Shown: positions 13,470 to 23,025 of the stretch, one piece after another
How the letters are laid out: every line of letters starts with the position of its first letter
Numbering within the stretch: position 1 is the first letter of the stretch
Source: RBG-16-49-21 sp040768125
GTDB taxonomy: Bacteria > Spirochaetota > UBA4802 > UBA5550
Length of the DNA: 64,000 nt
Direction of reading: 5' to 3'
Assembly (NCBI GenBank): GCA_040768125.1
Contig: JAXGNG010000001.1
Location: 868,001-932,000 of the forward strand
Notes under the pieces: model-generated
Database searches by the model: none
Told to the model about the DNA's origin: nothing
Seen by the model: only the letters and a program-made list of their open reading frames with translations
Position numbers and translations under genes: made by a program

Positions 13470-14663
13470 TCAGGAGACCAGTTTCCCGTTATAGCACCGC
13501 AGCTGGTTTTCGGCGACCCCGAAGAGGCAGTATCCGCAATTGATGCAGCGCGATTCCGATTGCTCCCCTGACTTGAATTTATTGACCAGGCCAGGCTCCC
13601 TGATCAGGGGCCGGCTCATGGCCACGTAATCGGCCTTCCCCCCGTCAAGCAGCTCCTCGATGTCGGCCAGTTTCCGGATGCCTCCCACCGCTATGACCGG
13701 AATGTCCACGCGCTTCTTGATGGCTTCTGCGGCATCAACATTGAAATTGTACAGGGGAGTATGCCGTTTTACCATCAGGGGCATCATCAGCCTGACCATC
13801 ATTTTTTTGACGGCCGGCAGTTCGCGGTACGTCTGCAGCATCGTGAAATAGACGTCCGCCGGGATCTTCCTTGGCACCCGCAGGGTATTGAATCCGTCAT
13901 TGATCCCGCCGCAGGAAACCTCCAACCCGTCACATCCGGATTTTTGAAAAAGCTCGGCGATGCGAAGGCCCTCGTCAAGGGTCACCCCGCCACGGTCGCC
14001 GTCGTAGGCGCTGATCTTGGCCATGATTGGATACGCGCCCACCTTCTCCCGGGCCCGTTCCATGATTGTCGCGATTATCCTGAACCTGTTTTCCGTGGAC
14101 CCTCCCCACGAGTCCCTGCGCCTGTTCACGTGTGGCGAAAGGAATTCCGACAGCAAGAAGCCATGGGCTGCGTGAAGCTGGACTCCGCTGAAGCCGCTTT
14201 TTTTCGAGCGCACGATCGCGGCAACGAAGCTGTTGATTGTTTCCTGGATTTCATCTTCACTGAGTCCACGGGACGAACTGAGGTAGAGGCCGCTCTTCAT
14301 GGGTGAGGGCGAAACGACATCCGTGCCCGAGATGAAGGAGGCGGTTGACCCGCCGGAATGAACTATCTGGTTGAATATCGGCACCGCCAGGGCGCCCATC
14401 CGCCCGTTCAGCTTTTTGTAATCGTCGATATAACGATCGTCGTCAAACATGCGCATGTTCGGCACCGCCTTCCCGCTCTGCTGCACGGCGGCGAATCCCG
14501 TGATAATGGCCCCGACCCCGCCCCCGGCAAGCCTGAGATACAGATCAGTCAACTGGGGCAGCGGGTTTCCGGCGGTGTCACCCATGCCCTCATGGGTTGC
14601 CGACCTGATTATTCGGTTCGATAACGTGACGCCTCCGATACTGCTTTTTTCAAATACTTTCAT
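13470..14663 (-). CDS. NADH:flavin oxidoreductase (old yellow enzyme-like TIM barrel)
   Basis: 397 residues. N-terminal KVFEKSSIGGVTLSNRIIRSAT is split here only as the FMN-barrel start motif; further hallmarks are LHAAHGFLLSEFLSP, WGGSTENRFR and VAVGGIR near the phosphate-binding end. The C-terminus ends with a cysteine cluster (CINCGYC, then another Cys 11 residues later). This recalls the [4Fe-4S] site of the 2,4-dienoyl-CoA reductase / BaiCD group, but the C-terminal FAD/NAD(P) domain of those enzymes is absent. It should be an ene- or dienoyl-type reductase that needs an external electron donor. The gene is monocistronic and converges with the PAS-PP2C gene. Confidence 0.85.
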   Translation of the reverse strand: MKVFEKSSIGGVTLSNRIIRSATHEGMGDTAGNPLPQLTDLYLRLAGGGVGAIITGFAAVQQSGKAVPNMRMFDDDRYIDDYKKLNGRMGALAVPIFNQIVHSGGSTASFISGTDVVSPSPMKSGLYLSSSRGLSEDEIQETINSFVAAIVRSKKSGFSGVQLHAAHGFLLSEFLSPHVNRRRDSWGGSTENRFRIIATIMERAREKVGAYPIMAKISAYDGDRGGVTLDEGLRIAELFQKSGCDGLEVSCGGINDGFNTLRVPRKIPADVYFTMLQTYRELPAVKKMMVRLMMPLMVKRHTPLYNFNVDAAEAIKKRVDIPVIAVGGIRKLADIEELLDGGKADYVAMSRPLIREPGLVNKFKSGEQSESRCINCGYCLFGVAENQLRCYNGKLVS

Positions 14664-15203
14664 ATGTCCCTCCCGGTGCTATAGTCGATTGTTCCCGCCC
14701 TCTTCGTCGTGTCGCGGCGGTTACGGCGGGTTTCTCTCTCACAAACGGCATGACATGGCGATCTCGTCCCGTGGCGTTTTTTTTCCCGGAATTGGCGCCG
14801 TTCGCATCGATTGCAGTATGTATGCCTCGGCAGAGGCTGCCCGGAGGGGGGATACCCATGGGGTGTTGCATCAATGGCGATGGATAACCGGAGATCTGCC
14901 GAGCGGAGACGCGGCATAATGACGCCGATATTTTTTTCAATGCCACCCCCCCCGGAGAAAGCATCTTTATATACTACTGAAAAAAATATACCGCGGAATG
15001 GATCTGAAAATGTAAACGTAAATAAATATTATACAGTTTGTTGTGCGATGTCAATAGTTTTTTGTTCTATGCGGCACCCTTGGGTGTATTGGGAAGAAGG
15101 TGTAGAGTTTTTGCATTAGATTCTTACGAGAAGAAAGGTTTATTATTCATCATTGTGGCATGAACCGTGCATCCGGCAGCAGGATGTAGCGCAGGGGGCA
15201 GGG
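14664..15203. other. 540-bp gap without a gene
   Basis: The right half (about 14950-15120) is AT-rich, with TAAATAAATATTATACAG near 15020 and a C8 run near 14946. The left half holds only GC-rich shadow frames. It should contain the promoter of the minus-strand flavin oxidoreductase, but no clear -35/-10 pair stands out. Confidence 0.5.
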
Positions 15204-18059
15204 TCAGCCGATGACCTTCTTCACCTTTTTCGACAGCTCGATCATTGAATACGGCTTCTGGATGAAGTCCTCGACTCCCAGGGCTATCAGTTTCTGCACC
15301 CGCTCATCCTGCCTGAATCCCGAGGTGAGCAGGATTTTCACGGCCGGGTTGATCGTTTTCAATTCCGTGTAGGTCTCGAAGCCTGATTTCCGCGGCATCG
15401 CCATGTCGAGGAGCACCGCCCGGATCTCCTCATGCCGTTCCCTGTACACGGCAATGCCTTCCTCGCCGTTGGCGGCCGTTATGACCCGGTAGCCGCATTC
15501 CTCGAGCATGTGCATGGTCGCCGTGCGTATTACTTCCTCGTCTTCGACGATCAGTACGGTCCCGCTCCCCGTCTCGACGCGCTCCTCATCGCCGGCGTCA
15601 TTTCCCGGGACACTGCCGTTCTTGAGGGCGGGCAGGAACACGTTGAATGTCGAACCGTAACCCGGCTCGGAGTAGACGTCAACGAACCCGCCGTGCTGCC
15701 GCACGATGGTGTAGACCATGGCCAGGCCAAGTCCGGTCCCCGTTCCCGTTTTCTTCGTGGAGAAAAACGGGTCGAATATCTTGGATATGGTTTTTGAATC
15801 CATCCCGACGCCGGTATCCCGATGGCTGATCATCCAGTAATGGCCCGGCTTCGCCTCGGGGTGCGTGTCGCAGAAGAACCTGTCGGCGAACACACGGCTT
15901 ATCGAAACGGTCAGCGCCCCCCCGGGGGGATCGCCCTCCTTCCGCATGATGGTCATGGCGTGGGACGCGTTCACGCAGAGGTTCAGGATGACCTGCTCCA
16001 CCTGGACCGGGTCCGCCCTGACCATGGCGGGCTCATGGCAGGCCTCGCCGGCTATCTCGATCGACTTGTCGAAGGTGTTTGCGCATAGCTTGAGCACGTG
16101 CTTCACCGACATGTTGAGGTCCACCTGCGAGAGGGCGGGTTCATGCTGCCGGGAAAGGGTGAGCAGCTGCTGCACGATGTCGGCAGCCCTGCCGGAGGAT
16201 TCCTCGAGGAGCCTGATCATTTCCATGATCCGGGGCATGTTTATCTCTTTCTTCCCGATGTCGTGCTTGATGAGGGAGGCCGCCCCCGTTATGCCGCCCA
16301 GGACGTTGTTGAAATCATGGGCAAGGCCCCCGGCCAGGGTCCCCACGGTCTCCATTTTCTGCGCCTGGCGGAGCTGGGAGTCCTTGCGTTCCATTTCCGT
16401 GACGTCATCCACGCGTATGACCGCGCCACGGTTGTCGTCAAAGACCAGGGGATTGATGGAGATGTTGATGGTTTTTTTCTCGCCGTTGATTTCGAGTCCT
16501 TCCATGTGCCGCTCTTCAGGTCGTGAGGTCTCCATGACCCTGTTGAACATCCCTCGGTACTCCTTCATGAATGGCATGATGTCCCACAGGTACTTTGAAG
16601 CCGCCTCCGCTGCCGATACCCCGGTGAAGCGTACCGCGGCGGTGTTCCATTCGGTCACGGCCCCGTCCCTGTCGACGGACACCAGGATGGAGGGCACGGA
16701 GTTGAACACCCTGATCAGGTAGTTCCAGGTGCTGTAGAGCTGGAGATTCTTCTCCTGGAGCTCGCCCGACAGCCGCTCGACAGAGGCGAAGGAACGGGAA
16801 AAGCGTATCGACAGGATGCAGGTCTGCGAGAAGATGAAGATGAACAGCCCGAGGGGTATGATGTTGCCCGTATGGATTATTTTATTGTCAGATAATACGT
16901 CATTGATGACCGTGAGAAAGAGGAAGAAAAAACCGGCCAGGAAGATCATGGAACCATCTTTCCCGTGCCTGGCAGCCAGGATGAGGGCGTAAATGGAATA
17001 GACGCAGGCGGCGATGATGACCAGCTGGAACGGCATCATCGTCCGCGGATACACGCTGACGGGCGCCGCTACCGCGACCAGGGAAAAAAGGGTGCCGCAT
17101 ACCTGGAGAAACAGGACCGCCGGTTTCTTGAATTCATCGGGGAAAAGCTCGCGGAGGAACATGGCGAAAAAGATGACGGAAAGAAACACGGAGAGGTGCA
17201 TGAGCCGGTTGGCCAGGGACCAGGTGATCCCGGGGAACGCCGCGAACACGAATCGTTCCCCGTTGTAAAGGGTGAAGTACGCGATGAGCATGCAGTAGAT
17301 GCCGAAGTAAAGCGGTGACCTGTCCTTTCTCCTGAACAGGAACATGCTTATATGGTAGAGGCCCATCAGGAGGATGGTGCTGAACAGGAACAGGTCGGCG
17401 GCGACGCTGCGTTCCCTGGCGTCCAGTATGTCCGCGTCCCTGCCGAGGAGTATTTCCCCCGCCCCTAGTTTCTCGAGGTAATTGGAGGCGTTGATGATTA
17501 TCTCCAGCCTGTCCGTTCCCCGGGCCGAAAAGCTCATTGTTTCCCTGGAGTATGCCGGCTTCGATGTGGCGAGGTCCGTCCCGATAACGCCCCTGGCGTC
17601 CATGATCGCGCCGTTTATAAAGATCTGATGGGCCTCGCTCATCTCCAGTATCTTCATCGCGAGTATATCCGCGCCATTATTCAGGAGCACGGTAAGCCGA
17701 TACGTGGCGTGCCCCGGCCCGGGAAGCTTTTCCTCCTTCAGAAGCTGGCCTTTCCAGGTTCCGGGGATCATCACGTAATCCGGGCTTCCCGCCTTCCCGG
17801 GAGTCCGGAAGTCATCCGGCTTCAGGTACCGCATCCAGTAGAATTCGGCCTCTCCCCTGAGGACCAGGGGGCCGTCCGCTGTGAAGTCCCATCCGCGCAG
17901 GTCGAGGACACCGGCGACGGCAATCGGCGGCTCCTTGCCGGATCGCTTTTCACCGCACCCGGCATGGGCCATGAGAGATAGAATGGTGACAATAATTATT
18001 ATAAAGATGGGATGAACGGGGTTGTTTCTGGAGATAACCATGGCCTGTCTTTCGTCCAC
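15204..18059 (-). CDS. 7TMR-DISM-like hybrid histidine kinase with receiver domain
   Basis: 951 residues. It has an N-terminal signal peptide with a lipobox-like AHAGC, an extracytoplasmic beta-sandwich (about 40-215, 7TMR-DISMED2-like), seven transmembrane helices (~220-415), a PAS domain (~445-560), HisKA with H581 in LAHDFNNVLGG, HATPase (DTGVGM, GTGLGLA) and a C-terminal receiver with phospho-acceptor D885 in LLDMAMP. The sensor is probably ligand-binding at the membrane; the NtrB-like LAHDFNN box is typical of kinases with cis receivers. GTG 18057-18059 opens the frame; ATG 18041 is an alternative that leaves a better signal peptide. There is no partner regulator next door. Confidence 0.87.
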   Translation of the reverse strand: MDERQAMVISRNNPVHPIFIIIIVTILSLMAHAGCGEKRSGKEPPIAVAGVLDLRGWDFTADGPLVLRGEAEFYWMRYLKPDDFRTPGKAGSPDYVMIPGTWKGQLLKEEKLPGPGHATYRLTVLLNNGADILAMKILEMSEAHQIFINGAIMDARGVIGTDLATSKPAYSRETMSFSARGTDRLEIIINASNYLEKLGAGEILLGRDADILDARERSVAADLFLFSTILLMGLYHISMFLFRRKDRSPLYFGIYCMLIAYFTLYNGERFVFAAFPGITWSLANRLMHLSVFLSVIFFAMFLRELFPDEFKKPAVLFLQVCGTLFSLVAVAAPVSVYPRTMMPFQLVIIAACVYSIYALILAARHGKDGSMIFLAGFFFLFLTVINDVLSDNKIIHTGNIIPLGLFIFIFSQTCILSIRFSRSFASVERLSGELQEKNLQLYSTWNYLIRVFNSVPSILVSVDRDGAVTEWNTAAVRFTGVSAAEAASKYLWDIMPFMKEYRGMFNRVMETSRPEERHMEGLEINGEKKTINISINPLVFDDNRGAVIRVDDVTEMERKDSQLRQAQKMETVGTLAGGLAHDFNNVLGGITGAASLIKHDIGKKEINMPRIMEMIRLLEESSGRAADIVQQLLTLSRQHEPALSQVDLNMSVKHVLKLCANTFDKSIEIAGEACHEPAMVRADPVQVEQVILNLCVNASHAMTIMRKEGDPPGGALTVSISRVFADRFFCDTHPEAKPGHYWMISHRDTGVGMDSKTISKIFDPFFSTKKTGTGTGLGLAMVYTIVRQHGGFVDVYSEPGYGSTFNVFLPALKNGSVPGNDAGDEERVETGSGTVLIVEDEEVIRTATMHMLEECGYRVITAANGEEGIAVYRERHEEIRAVLLDMAMPRKSGFETYTELKTINPAVKILLTSGFRQDERVQKLIALGVEDFIQKPYSMIELSKKVKKVIG

Positions 18060-18468
18060 TCGGGAATCCGGCGGGCGTAATGGCCATTATAGCCTCATTA
18101 CCTTCCAGCAACCGAAACCGCGGGCACGGGATGAGAGTATAGCATTACTTGACGTATCGGTCAATTACAATTTTATGTCAGGGGGCTCCGATCTTCCGGG
18201 CGCCGGTCCTTGGAAACGGTGGTCGTTAGGCGAACAGCCTTGGTGCGACTTGTTCATCCCTTCAACATGCGGGCCGCCGCGAAGGTCGTGTGGCCTCTCC
18301 CCGGCAGGACCCGTAATCGCCCCGCGGGGGCCAGGGCATGGATCCCTTTCGGCGTTGCGCTCTTATGCCCGATAGATATAAGCAAAAACATGGCTCAAAA
18401 AGGTCCTTGATCTATTCGCGCCGGCGTGTGATACTGCGGCTTGGAATTTATTAAATAGAGGTGCGCTC
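18060..18468. other. 409-bp divergent gap, no gene seen
   Basis: The gap lies between the minus-strand kinase and the plus-strand unknown pair. It includes TTGACG at about 18150 followed by an AT-rich stretch, a plausible but weak promoter. No open frame here looks coding. Confidence 0.4.
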
Positions 18469-19107
18469 ATGGGAGATGCCTTCGAGGCGCAGAAGCGTTA
18501 TTTCCAGGTCCAGATCGAGAAGGCCGGCGGCAGGCCCGGGCTTCATAAGAACATTGCGGCCGACTGCCGTCACTACCTGAAGGCCCTGGAGGAGGCGGGC
18601 TCGCCGGCGGCCTTCAGGGAATACGTGCAGCGGACCGGGAACATGCTCTCCGCAGGCAAGGCCGAGGTGAAGGACCGCTACGAGAACCGCCTGGCGCTTT
18701 ACGAGGCCCTGGGTTCGGAGAAAAAGGCGCGCGCCGATCGCATGAGGCTCGCGGTGATCGACGAGTCCAGGACGAGGACGCACGGGGAGCTCGCGCAGAA
18801 GCTCGAGGTGGTCGAGGAGAAGACCCATCCGCTGGAGATGGCCGAGAACAGGGCCATCATGGCGGCGTCCCGGGTTATGATGGCCCTGTTCCATCTCGCC
18901 ACGGACCCCCCGGGGTCTGGTGCGCGTGAGCGCTCCCTCGTCAATCTGAAGGAATACTGGAGACAGCTGAAGGAGGCCGATCCCGAGATCACCTTCGAGC
19001 GGCTGGTCTCGTATCCGCCCTACCGGAACAGGATGATCTTCACGGACGCGCAGATCGCGAGACTCGGGAAGGCGCTGAAGGAGGTGCAGGATGGACGCCA
19101 CGGTTAA
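18469..19107 (+). CDS. Unknown soluble helical protein, first of an overlapping pair
   Basis: 212 residues, rich in K, E, R and A, predicted mostly helical, without signal peptide or membrane segment. I see no known motif. ATG 18469 follows AGAGGTG at a good distance. Its end overlaps the next gene by 17 bp, so the two are almost certainly translated together. Codon use and GC are like the surrounding core genes, which argues for a real gene. The function is unknown; a complex with its partner is an inference from the overlap only. Confidence 0.7.
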   Translation: MGDAFEAQKRYFQVQIEKAGGRPGLHKNIAADCRHYLKALEEAGSPAAFREYVQRTGNMLSAGKAEVKDRYENRLALYEALGSEKKARADRMRLAVIDESRTRTHGELAQKLEVVEEKTHPLEMAENRAIMAASRVMMALFHLATDPPGSGARERSLVNLKEYWRQLKEADPEITFERLVSYPPYRNRMIFTDAQIARLGKALKEVQDGRHG

Positions 19108-20134
19108 GCAGATGCTGGAGGGTTTCGGCTACGGCATATCGAACTACACCTCGAGCCTCGGTCCTGACAACGCGAAGATCAGGGAGGCGAAGAGGATATA
19201 CGACGACCTGATGAAGAAGGCCGAAGCAGGCGCCGATGTTAGGGCCATCTCCATGGACAGGGGGTTCATGCGCCTCGGCCAGCTGGTGGGGGAGCTCGCC
19301 TCGGAAACGCCCCTCTCGCCCGGGGAGCTCGCGGCCTACGGCGACGGGATCAGGGCCGACGAGATACCTCCCGCGAGCGTTCCCGCCGCGGGTTACCGCA
19401 TGGCCTGGGAACAGCTTGACGCCCCGACGAAACAGAAGATGAAGAACTACTACGACCGTATCTTCGCCATCGAAGCGAAGGCGGGAAACGCCGTCTTTTT
19501 CAACACCATGCTGCGCGAGGACGGGGTGCTTCTCGACATGAGCAGGGAACCCCTCATCGAGGAGGCGAAAAAGACCCTCGCCGCGGCCAGGGAGGCCTAC
19601 TCTCCCACGGTCAACTACCAGCAGGGCCTCGCCATCGAGACCTATGGTTCGGTCGGGACCGTGCAGGAACTCGAGTTCGAGGGCGCGAAGATGGCGGAGA
19701 TGAGCAACGTGGAACACGAGTGGGACGCCCAGTATCTCGAGGTCATCGGGCTCCTGCCGGCCTGCGCCCAGGCTATCGAGGCCTTCGGCCCCACGGACGA
19801 AAACGTCGGGAAGCTTCGGAACAGCCACGTCTTCATGGCCGAATTCATGGGAATCGCCTGGGACGACGTCTTCGAGAACGAGCGGTACCTCTACTTCTGG
19901 GAGAACGTCGCCTGGGACAGGCTGCCGGCGGCGAAGAAGGTCCGCTACGCCGTTACCACGCCGAAGGACTACGCCGACGTGCTGAAAAAGCAGTTTTTCG
20001 AGCCCTTTGTAAAGGACCTGCCGGCCCCGGTGAAAAGCCCTGAGCGGAGGGTGCGTTTCTGGGGAAAGGAGTACGACGCCCAGGAGGGAATGCGGCTCCT
20101 CGAGAATCCGCCGCGTCCCGAGGTAACGCCGTAG
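19091..20134 (+). CDS. Unknown soluble protein, second of an overlapping pair
   Basis: 347 residues, acidic and aromatic, without signal peptide, membrane helix or recognisable catalytic motif. It is not HEXXH-containing, so there is no support for a metallopeptidase. ATG 19091 lies inside the end of the upstream gene, preceded by GGAGG at 19080-19084 inside the upstream coding sequence. Long, GC-rich and free of internal stops, it behaves as a genuine gene. About 180 bp separate it from larA, so the operon may or may not continue. Confidence 0.7.
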   Translation: MDATVKQMLEGFGYGISNYTSSLGPDNAKIREAKRIYDDLMKKAEAGADVRAISMDRGFMRLGQLVGELASETPLSPGELAAYGDGIRADEIPPASVPAAGYRMAWEQLDAPTKQKMKNYYDRIFAIEAKAGNAVFFNTMLREDGVLLDMSREPLIEEAKKTLAAAREAYSPTVNYQQGLAIETYGSVGTVQELEFEGAKMAEMSNVEHEWDAQYLEVIGLLPACAQAIEAFGPTDENVGKLRNSHVFMAEFMGIAWDDVFENERYLYFWENVAWDRLPAAKKVRYAVTTPKDYADVLKKQFFEPFVKDLPAPVKSPERRVRFWGKEYDAQEGMRLLENPPRPEVTP

Positions 20135-20314
20135 GGGATGCGCCGGGCTGGAATGAGCTCCTGAAAAGCGCGGGGACTCCCGGCAGGGAAATGCAGTGCG
20201 GGAGCATTGCCACGATGCATACATGCGGCAATGCCCTCGCCATATAATCAGCAACCGCGTTGTGTGGCGCATAGAGGCCAAAATGGGAAGGGGGGAGCTT
20301 CGGAGGATGAAGGC

Positions 20315-21589
20315 GTGATCGTTTCCATGCCGTACGGCAAGGGTTTCGTGGAACTCGAGGTTCCCGGGAGCGCGGAAATCATCGAGCCGTCTCGCCTTGA
20401 GGGGCTCCCCGACGAGAAGTCATCCCTGGTGGAGGCGCTGCGCGCTCCCCTGGGCGCTCCTCCCCTGGGAGAAGTCATATCCCCCGGCGACCGGATCGTA
20501 ATCGTCACCAGCGACAATACCAGGCCCCTGCCGAACCGGAAGCTCATCCCCTGGATTCTCGGGGAGCTTCCCGGGATTTCGGCGGAGGATATCACCATCC
20601 TTATCGGCACGGGTAGCCACCGGGCCTGTTCCCCGGAGGAGATCGCGGACATGTTCGGCCCGGACCTCGCCGGGGGCCCGCGCATCCTCAACCATGACGC
20701 CTTCGATCCCTCGGGGCTCCGCCTGGCGGGTACCACCGGGGAGGAGGGGGATATCTTCCTCAACAGTACCTACCTGGAAGCCCCCAGGCGGATCACCCTG
20801 GGATTCATCGAGCCGCATTTTTTCGCCGGCTTCAGCGGTGGGCCCAAGGCCCTGATGCCGGGAATCGCCGGGATTGACACCATCATGCGCTTTCATTCCT
20901 CACAAATAATCAGGGACCCCCGCTCGAACTGGGGCGTCCTGGAGGGGAACCCCGTGTACGCCATGGCCTCCCGGGCCGCCCGCCTCGCAAAGCCGGACTT
21001 TGCCGTGAACGTGACCCTCAACCCGGCCCATGAAATCACGGGGGTGTTCTGCGGCGACGTGCTGGAATCGCATCGGGCCGGGGCCCGCTTCGCGAAAGAG
21101 GCGTCGATGTGCGCCTGCGACGGTCCCTTCGATATCGTGGTCACCTCAAACAGCGGCCATCCCCTGGACAGGAACTTCTACCAGGCGGTAAAGGGAATCT
21201 GCGCCGCCGGCGAAATAGTGAAGAAGGACGGCGCTATCCTCTGCCTCTCGCATTGCGGCGACGGCATTCCCCATGGAAGCGATTTTCATGAAATCATGGG
21301 GATGAGGGAGTCCCCGGGGGAGTTGCTCGCCATGCTGGAGGAACCCTCCTTCACGCGCAGGGAGGCCTGGCAGGCCCACAGGCTCGCGTCGGTCCAGGTC
21401 CGCGCCGAGGTGCGGCTCTTCAGCTCCCTGGCGCCGGAAGAGGCGGCGCGCCTGGGCTGTGTTCCCGTATCGGACCCGGCCGCGACGATGGGGGAGCTTG
21501 TGCGCGGCCGTCCCGGCGCCCGCGCCGCCGTGCTCAGGTACGGTCCTTTAAGCATACCATATCTCACCAGTGAGGGAGGGGTTACATGA
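20315..21589 (+). CDS. LarA family protein (nickel-pincer lactate-racemase-like, DUF2088)
   Basis: 424 residues from GTG 20315, which has GGAGG about 8 nt upstream; longer frames only add non-conserved sequence. Family landmarks are VTSDNTRPLP, IGTGSHRA, NHDAFD, and IEPHFFAGFSGGPKALMPGIAG-like sequence (the histidines expected to hold the nickel pincer cofactor). LarA enzymes racemise or epimerise 2-hydroxyacids using a pyridinium NiPN cofactor made by LarB, LarC and LarE; none of those genes is in the window. The substrate could be lactate or another alpha-hydroxyacid. Its stop overlaps the start of the YhhN-family gene (ATGA). Confidence 0.85.
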   Translation: MIVSMPYGKGFVELEVPGSAEIIEPSRLEGLPDEKSSLVEALRAPLGAPPLGEVISPGDRIVIVTSDNTRPLPNRKLIPWILGELPGISAEDITILIGTGSHRACSPEEIADMFGPDLAGGPRILNHDAFDPSGLRLAGTTGEEGDIFLNSTYLEAPRRITLGFIEPHFFAGFSGGPKALMPGIAGIDTIMRFHSSQIIRDPRSNWGVLEGNPVYAMASRAARLAKPDFAVNVTLNPAHEITGVFCGDVLESHRAGARFAKEASMCACDGPFDIVVTSNSGHPLDRNFYQAVKGICAAGEIVKKDGAILCLSHCGDGIPHGSDFHEIMGMRESPGELLAMLEEPSFTRREAWQAHRLASVQVRAEVRLFSSLAPEEAARLGCVPVSDPAATMGELVRGRPGARAAVLRYGPLSIPYLTSEGGVT

Positions 21590-22263
21590 TACTGTACGGA
21601 ACGGTTGTTGCGTTGGTGGCGGTAACGGTCATCATGCTGCATCGCCATGAGTTTGCGGGGAATGAGAAGGGCATACATCTCTGGAAGCCACTTTCCTCGG
21701 CACTGATGACCTGCGTGCTCCTGATTGCCTTTTTTCGGGGGGAATGCGCCCGGGCGGAGTATACCCTGGCACTCCTCGCGGGGATTCTCCTCTGCTTCGG
21801 CGGAGACATGGCCCTCATGTTCATGAACCGGTCGAAGAAGGCCTTCCGGATCGGCCTGGTCCTCTTTCTCCTGGGACACGTGGCCTATATCGCCGCCTTC
21901 ACCTGGTTCAGCGGGTTTCATGCCTCGGACTGGATCAGCGGCGCCGTTCTCGCCCTTCTCGGCATTGCCGTCTACGCCTACCTGCTCCCGGGGCTGGGTG
22001 ATATGAAACTGCCCGTGCTCCTCTACGTCATCATTATCAGCCTCATGGTGAACCGGGCGGTCTCGGTTTTTGCCGGCGATTATTTTACCGTGACCCAGGC
22101 GTGGCTGATTACCGGGGGGGCGATTCTCTTTTACGTCTCCGACGTGATACTCGCCCTGGCGAGGTTCCGACACACCTGGCGTTACGGCAGGATCAATCTT
22201 GCCTTCTATTATTCAGGCCAGGTGCTGACGGCCATGAGCGCCGGATTTTTCTGCGCCATGTGA
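21586..22263 (+). CDS. YhhN/TMEM86 family membrane protein (lysoplasmalogenase-like)
   Basis: 225 residues with about eight hydrophobic helices. The pattern LLCFGGDMALMF, ALFLLGHVAYI-like sequence, and late YVSDVILALARF matches the YhhN family, whose vertebrate member TMEM86B hydrolyses the vinyl-ether bond of lysoplasmalogens. The acidic residues within helices (GGD, SD) are those conserved in the family. The start overlaps the larA stop codon, so the pair is translationally coupled, although no shared pathway is obvious. Confidence 0.8.
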   Translation: MILYGTVVALVAVTVIMLHRHEFAGNEKGIHLWKPLSSALMTCVLLIAFFRGECARAEYTLALLAGILLCFGGDMALMFMNRSKKAFRIGLVLFLLGHVAYIAAFTWFSGFHASDWISGAVLALLGIAVYAYLLPGLGDMKLPVLLYVIIISLMVNRAVSVFAGDYFTVTQAWLITGGAILFYVSDVILALARFRHTWRYGRINLAFYYSGQVLTAMSAGFFCAM

Positions 22264-22457
22264 CGGCCGTTCCGGTTCGGCGACGGCCCTCTCTGTGCCG
22301 AAGTTCTGAGGAAGGGATCCCGGTGCGTCGATAGAGCTGGAAGCGGGAAGCACGACCCGCGTTATCGTGAAAATCGCCGGGTGCTTCAGGGAAGCGGGTT
22401 AAGGGGCCTGGCGAAAAGGACCGCGGCTCGACTTTAGTGCAACGGCATCGTGGAGGC

Positions 22458-22492
22458 GCACCGGGGATGGATGATCATGCCAGCCCCGGTGC
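22458..22492 (-). terminator. Inverted repeat downstream of the small lipoprotein gene
   Basis: GCACCGGGG (22458-22466) pairs with CCCCGGTGC (22484-22492) across a 17-nt loop. It lies 8 bp beyond the end of the minus-strand lipoprotein gene. No T run follows, so intrinsic termination is uncertain. Confidence 0.3.
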
Positions 22493-22500
22493 TGCCCTTG

Positions 22501-22836
22501 CTACATTTTAAAATTTTCGCTGCACCGGGCCGCTTTTTCAGCGATCGCCTCGAGCTTCTTTTCACCGGCAGGCGTCAGGCCCGCCTTGATGTGGGCCTGG
22601 CGGTCCGCATATTTTTTTAATTCTGTCGATTTTTCCACCATCTGTTGGGCCAGGGTGATTTTCTGCATCAAGGACGCGTTGCGTGCCTTGTTTGAAAGGG
22701 CGCAGAAATCCTCGACAAATGCCTCGTATTCGTCGATAAACTTGGCGGCCTCGGGGCTCATGCCCGTGCCACCGCAGGAAACAATGAGGGTTAACGATAC
22801 CGCCGCAACAACGGCAGCAGAAAGTAACTTTTTCAT
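22501..22836 (-). CDS. Small lipoprotein, unknown function
   Basis: The start is the ATG at 22834-22836, preceded by GGAG at 6 nt spacing; an upstream in-frame ATG has no ribosome site. The 111-residue product has a signal peptide MKKLLSAAVVAAVSLTLIVS ending in a lipobox (IVSC). The mature part is helical and charged with three further cysteines. It resembles generic small periplasmic lipoproteins. It is monocistronic. Confidence 0.75.
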   Translation of the reverse strand: MKKLLSAAVVAAVSLTLIVSCGGTGMSPEAAKFIDEYEAFVEDFCALSNKARNASLMQKITLAQQMVEKSTELKKYADRQAHIKAGLTPAGEKKLEAIAEKAARCSENFKM

Positions 22837-23025
22837 GTTACGCTCCTTGATGTATTTGCTGCAAGTCTCATGTGGCATGCCTGCAGTGTCAATGGATTAT
22901 TAAAAAATTTCTCCTTCGCGCGAATACTGCGATGACCGGAGCGCCGGGAGTAATCCGATGATTGTCCTGACTGCCGGTGAGATGTTTCCGTCAACGGATG
23001 GCGATGTGAAGCGGCGGCATGTCTC

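Noticed and set aside
19040..20281. Minus-strand frame of 413 codons opposite the second unknown gene
   Set aside because: Arg/Leu/Gly-rich shadow; the plus-strand frame has ribosome sites and normal composition, though since that gene is also unknown some doubt remains.
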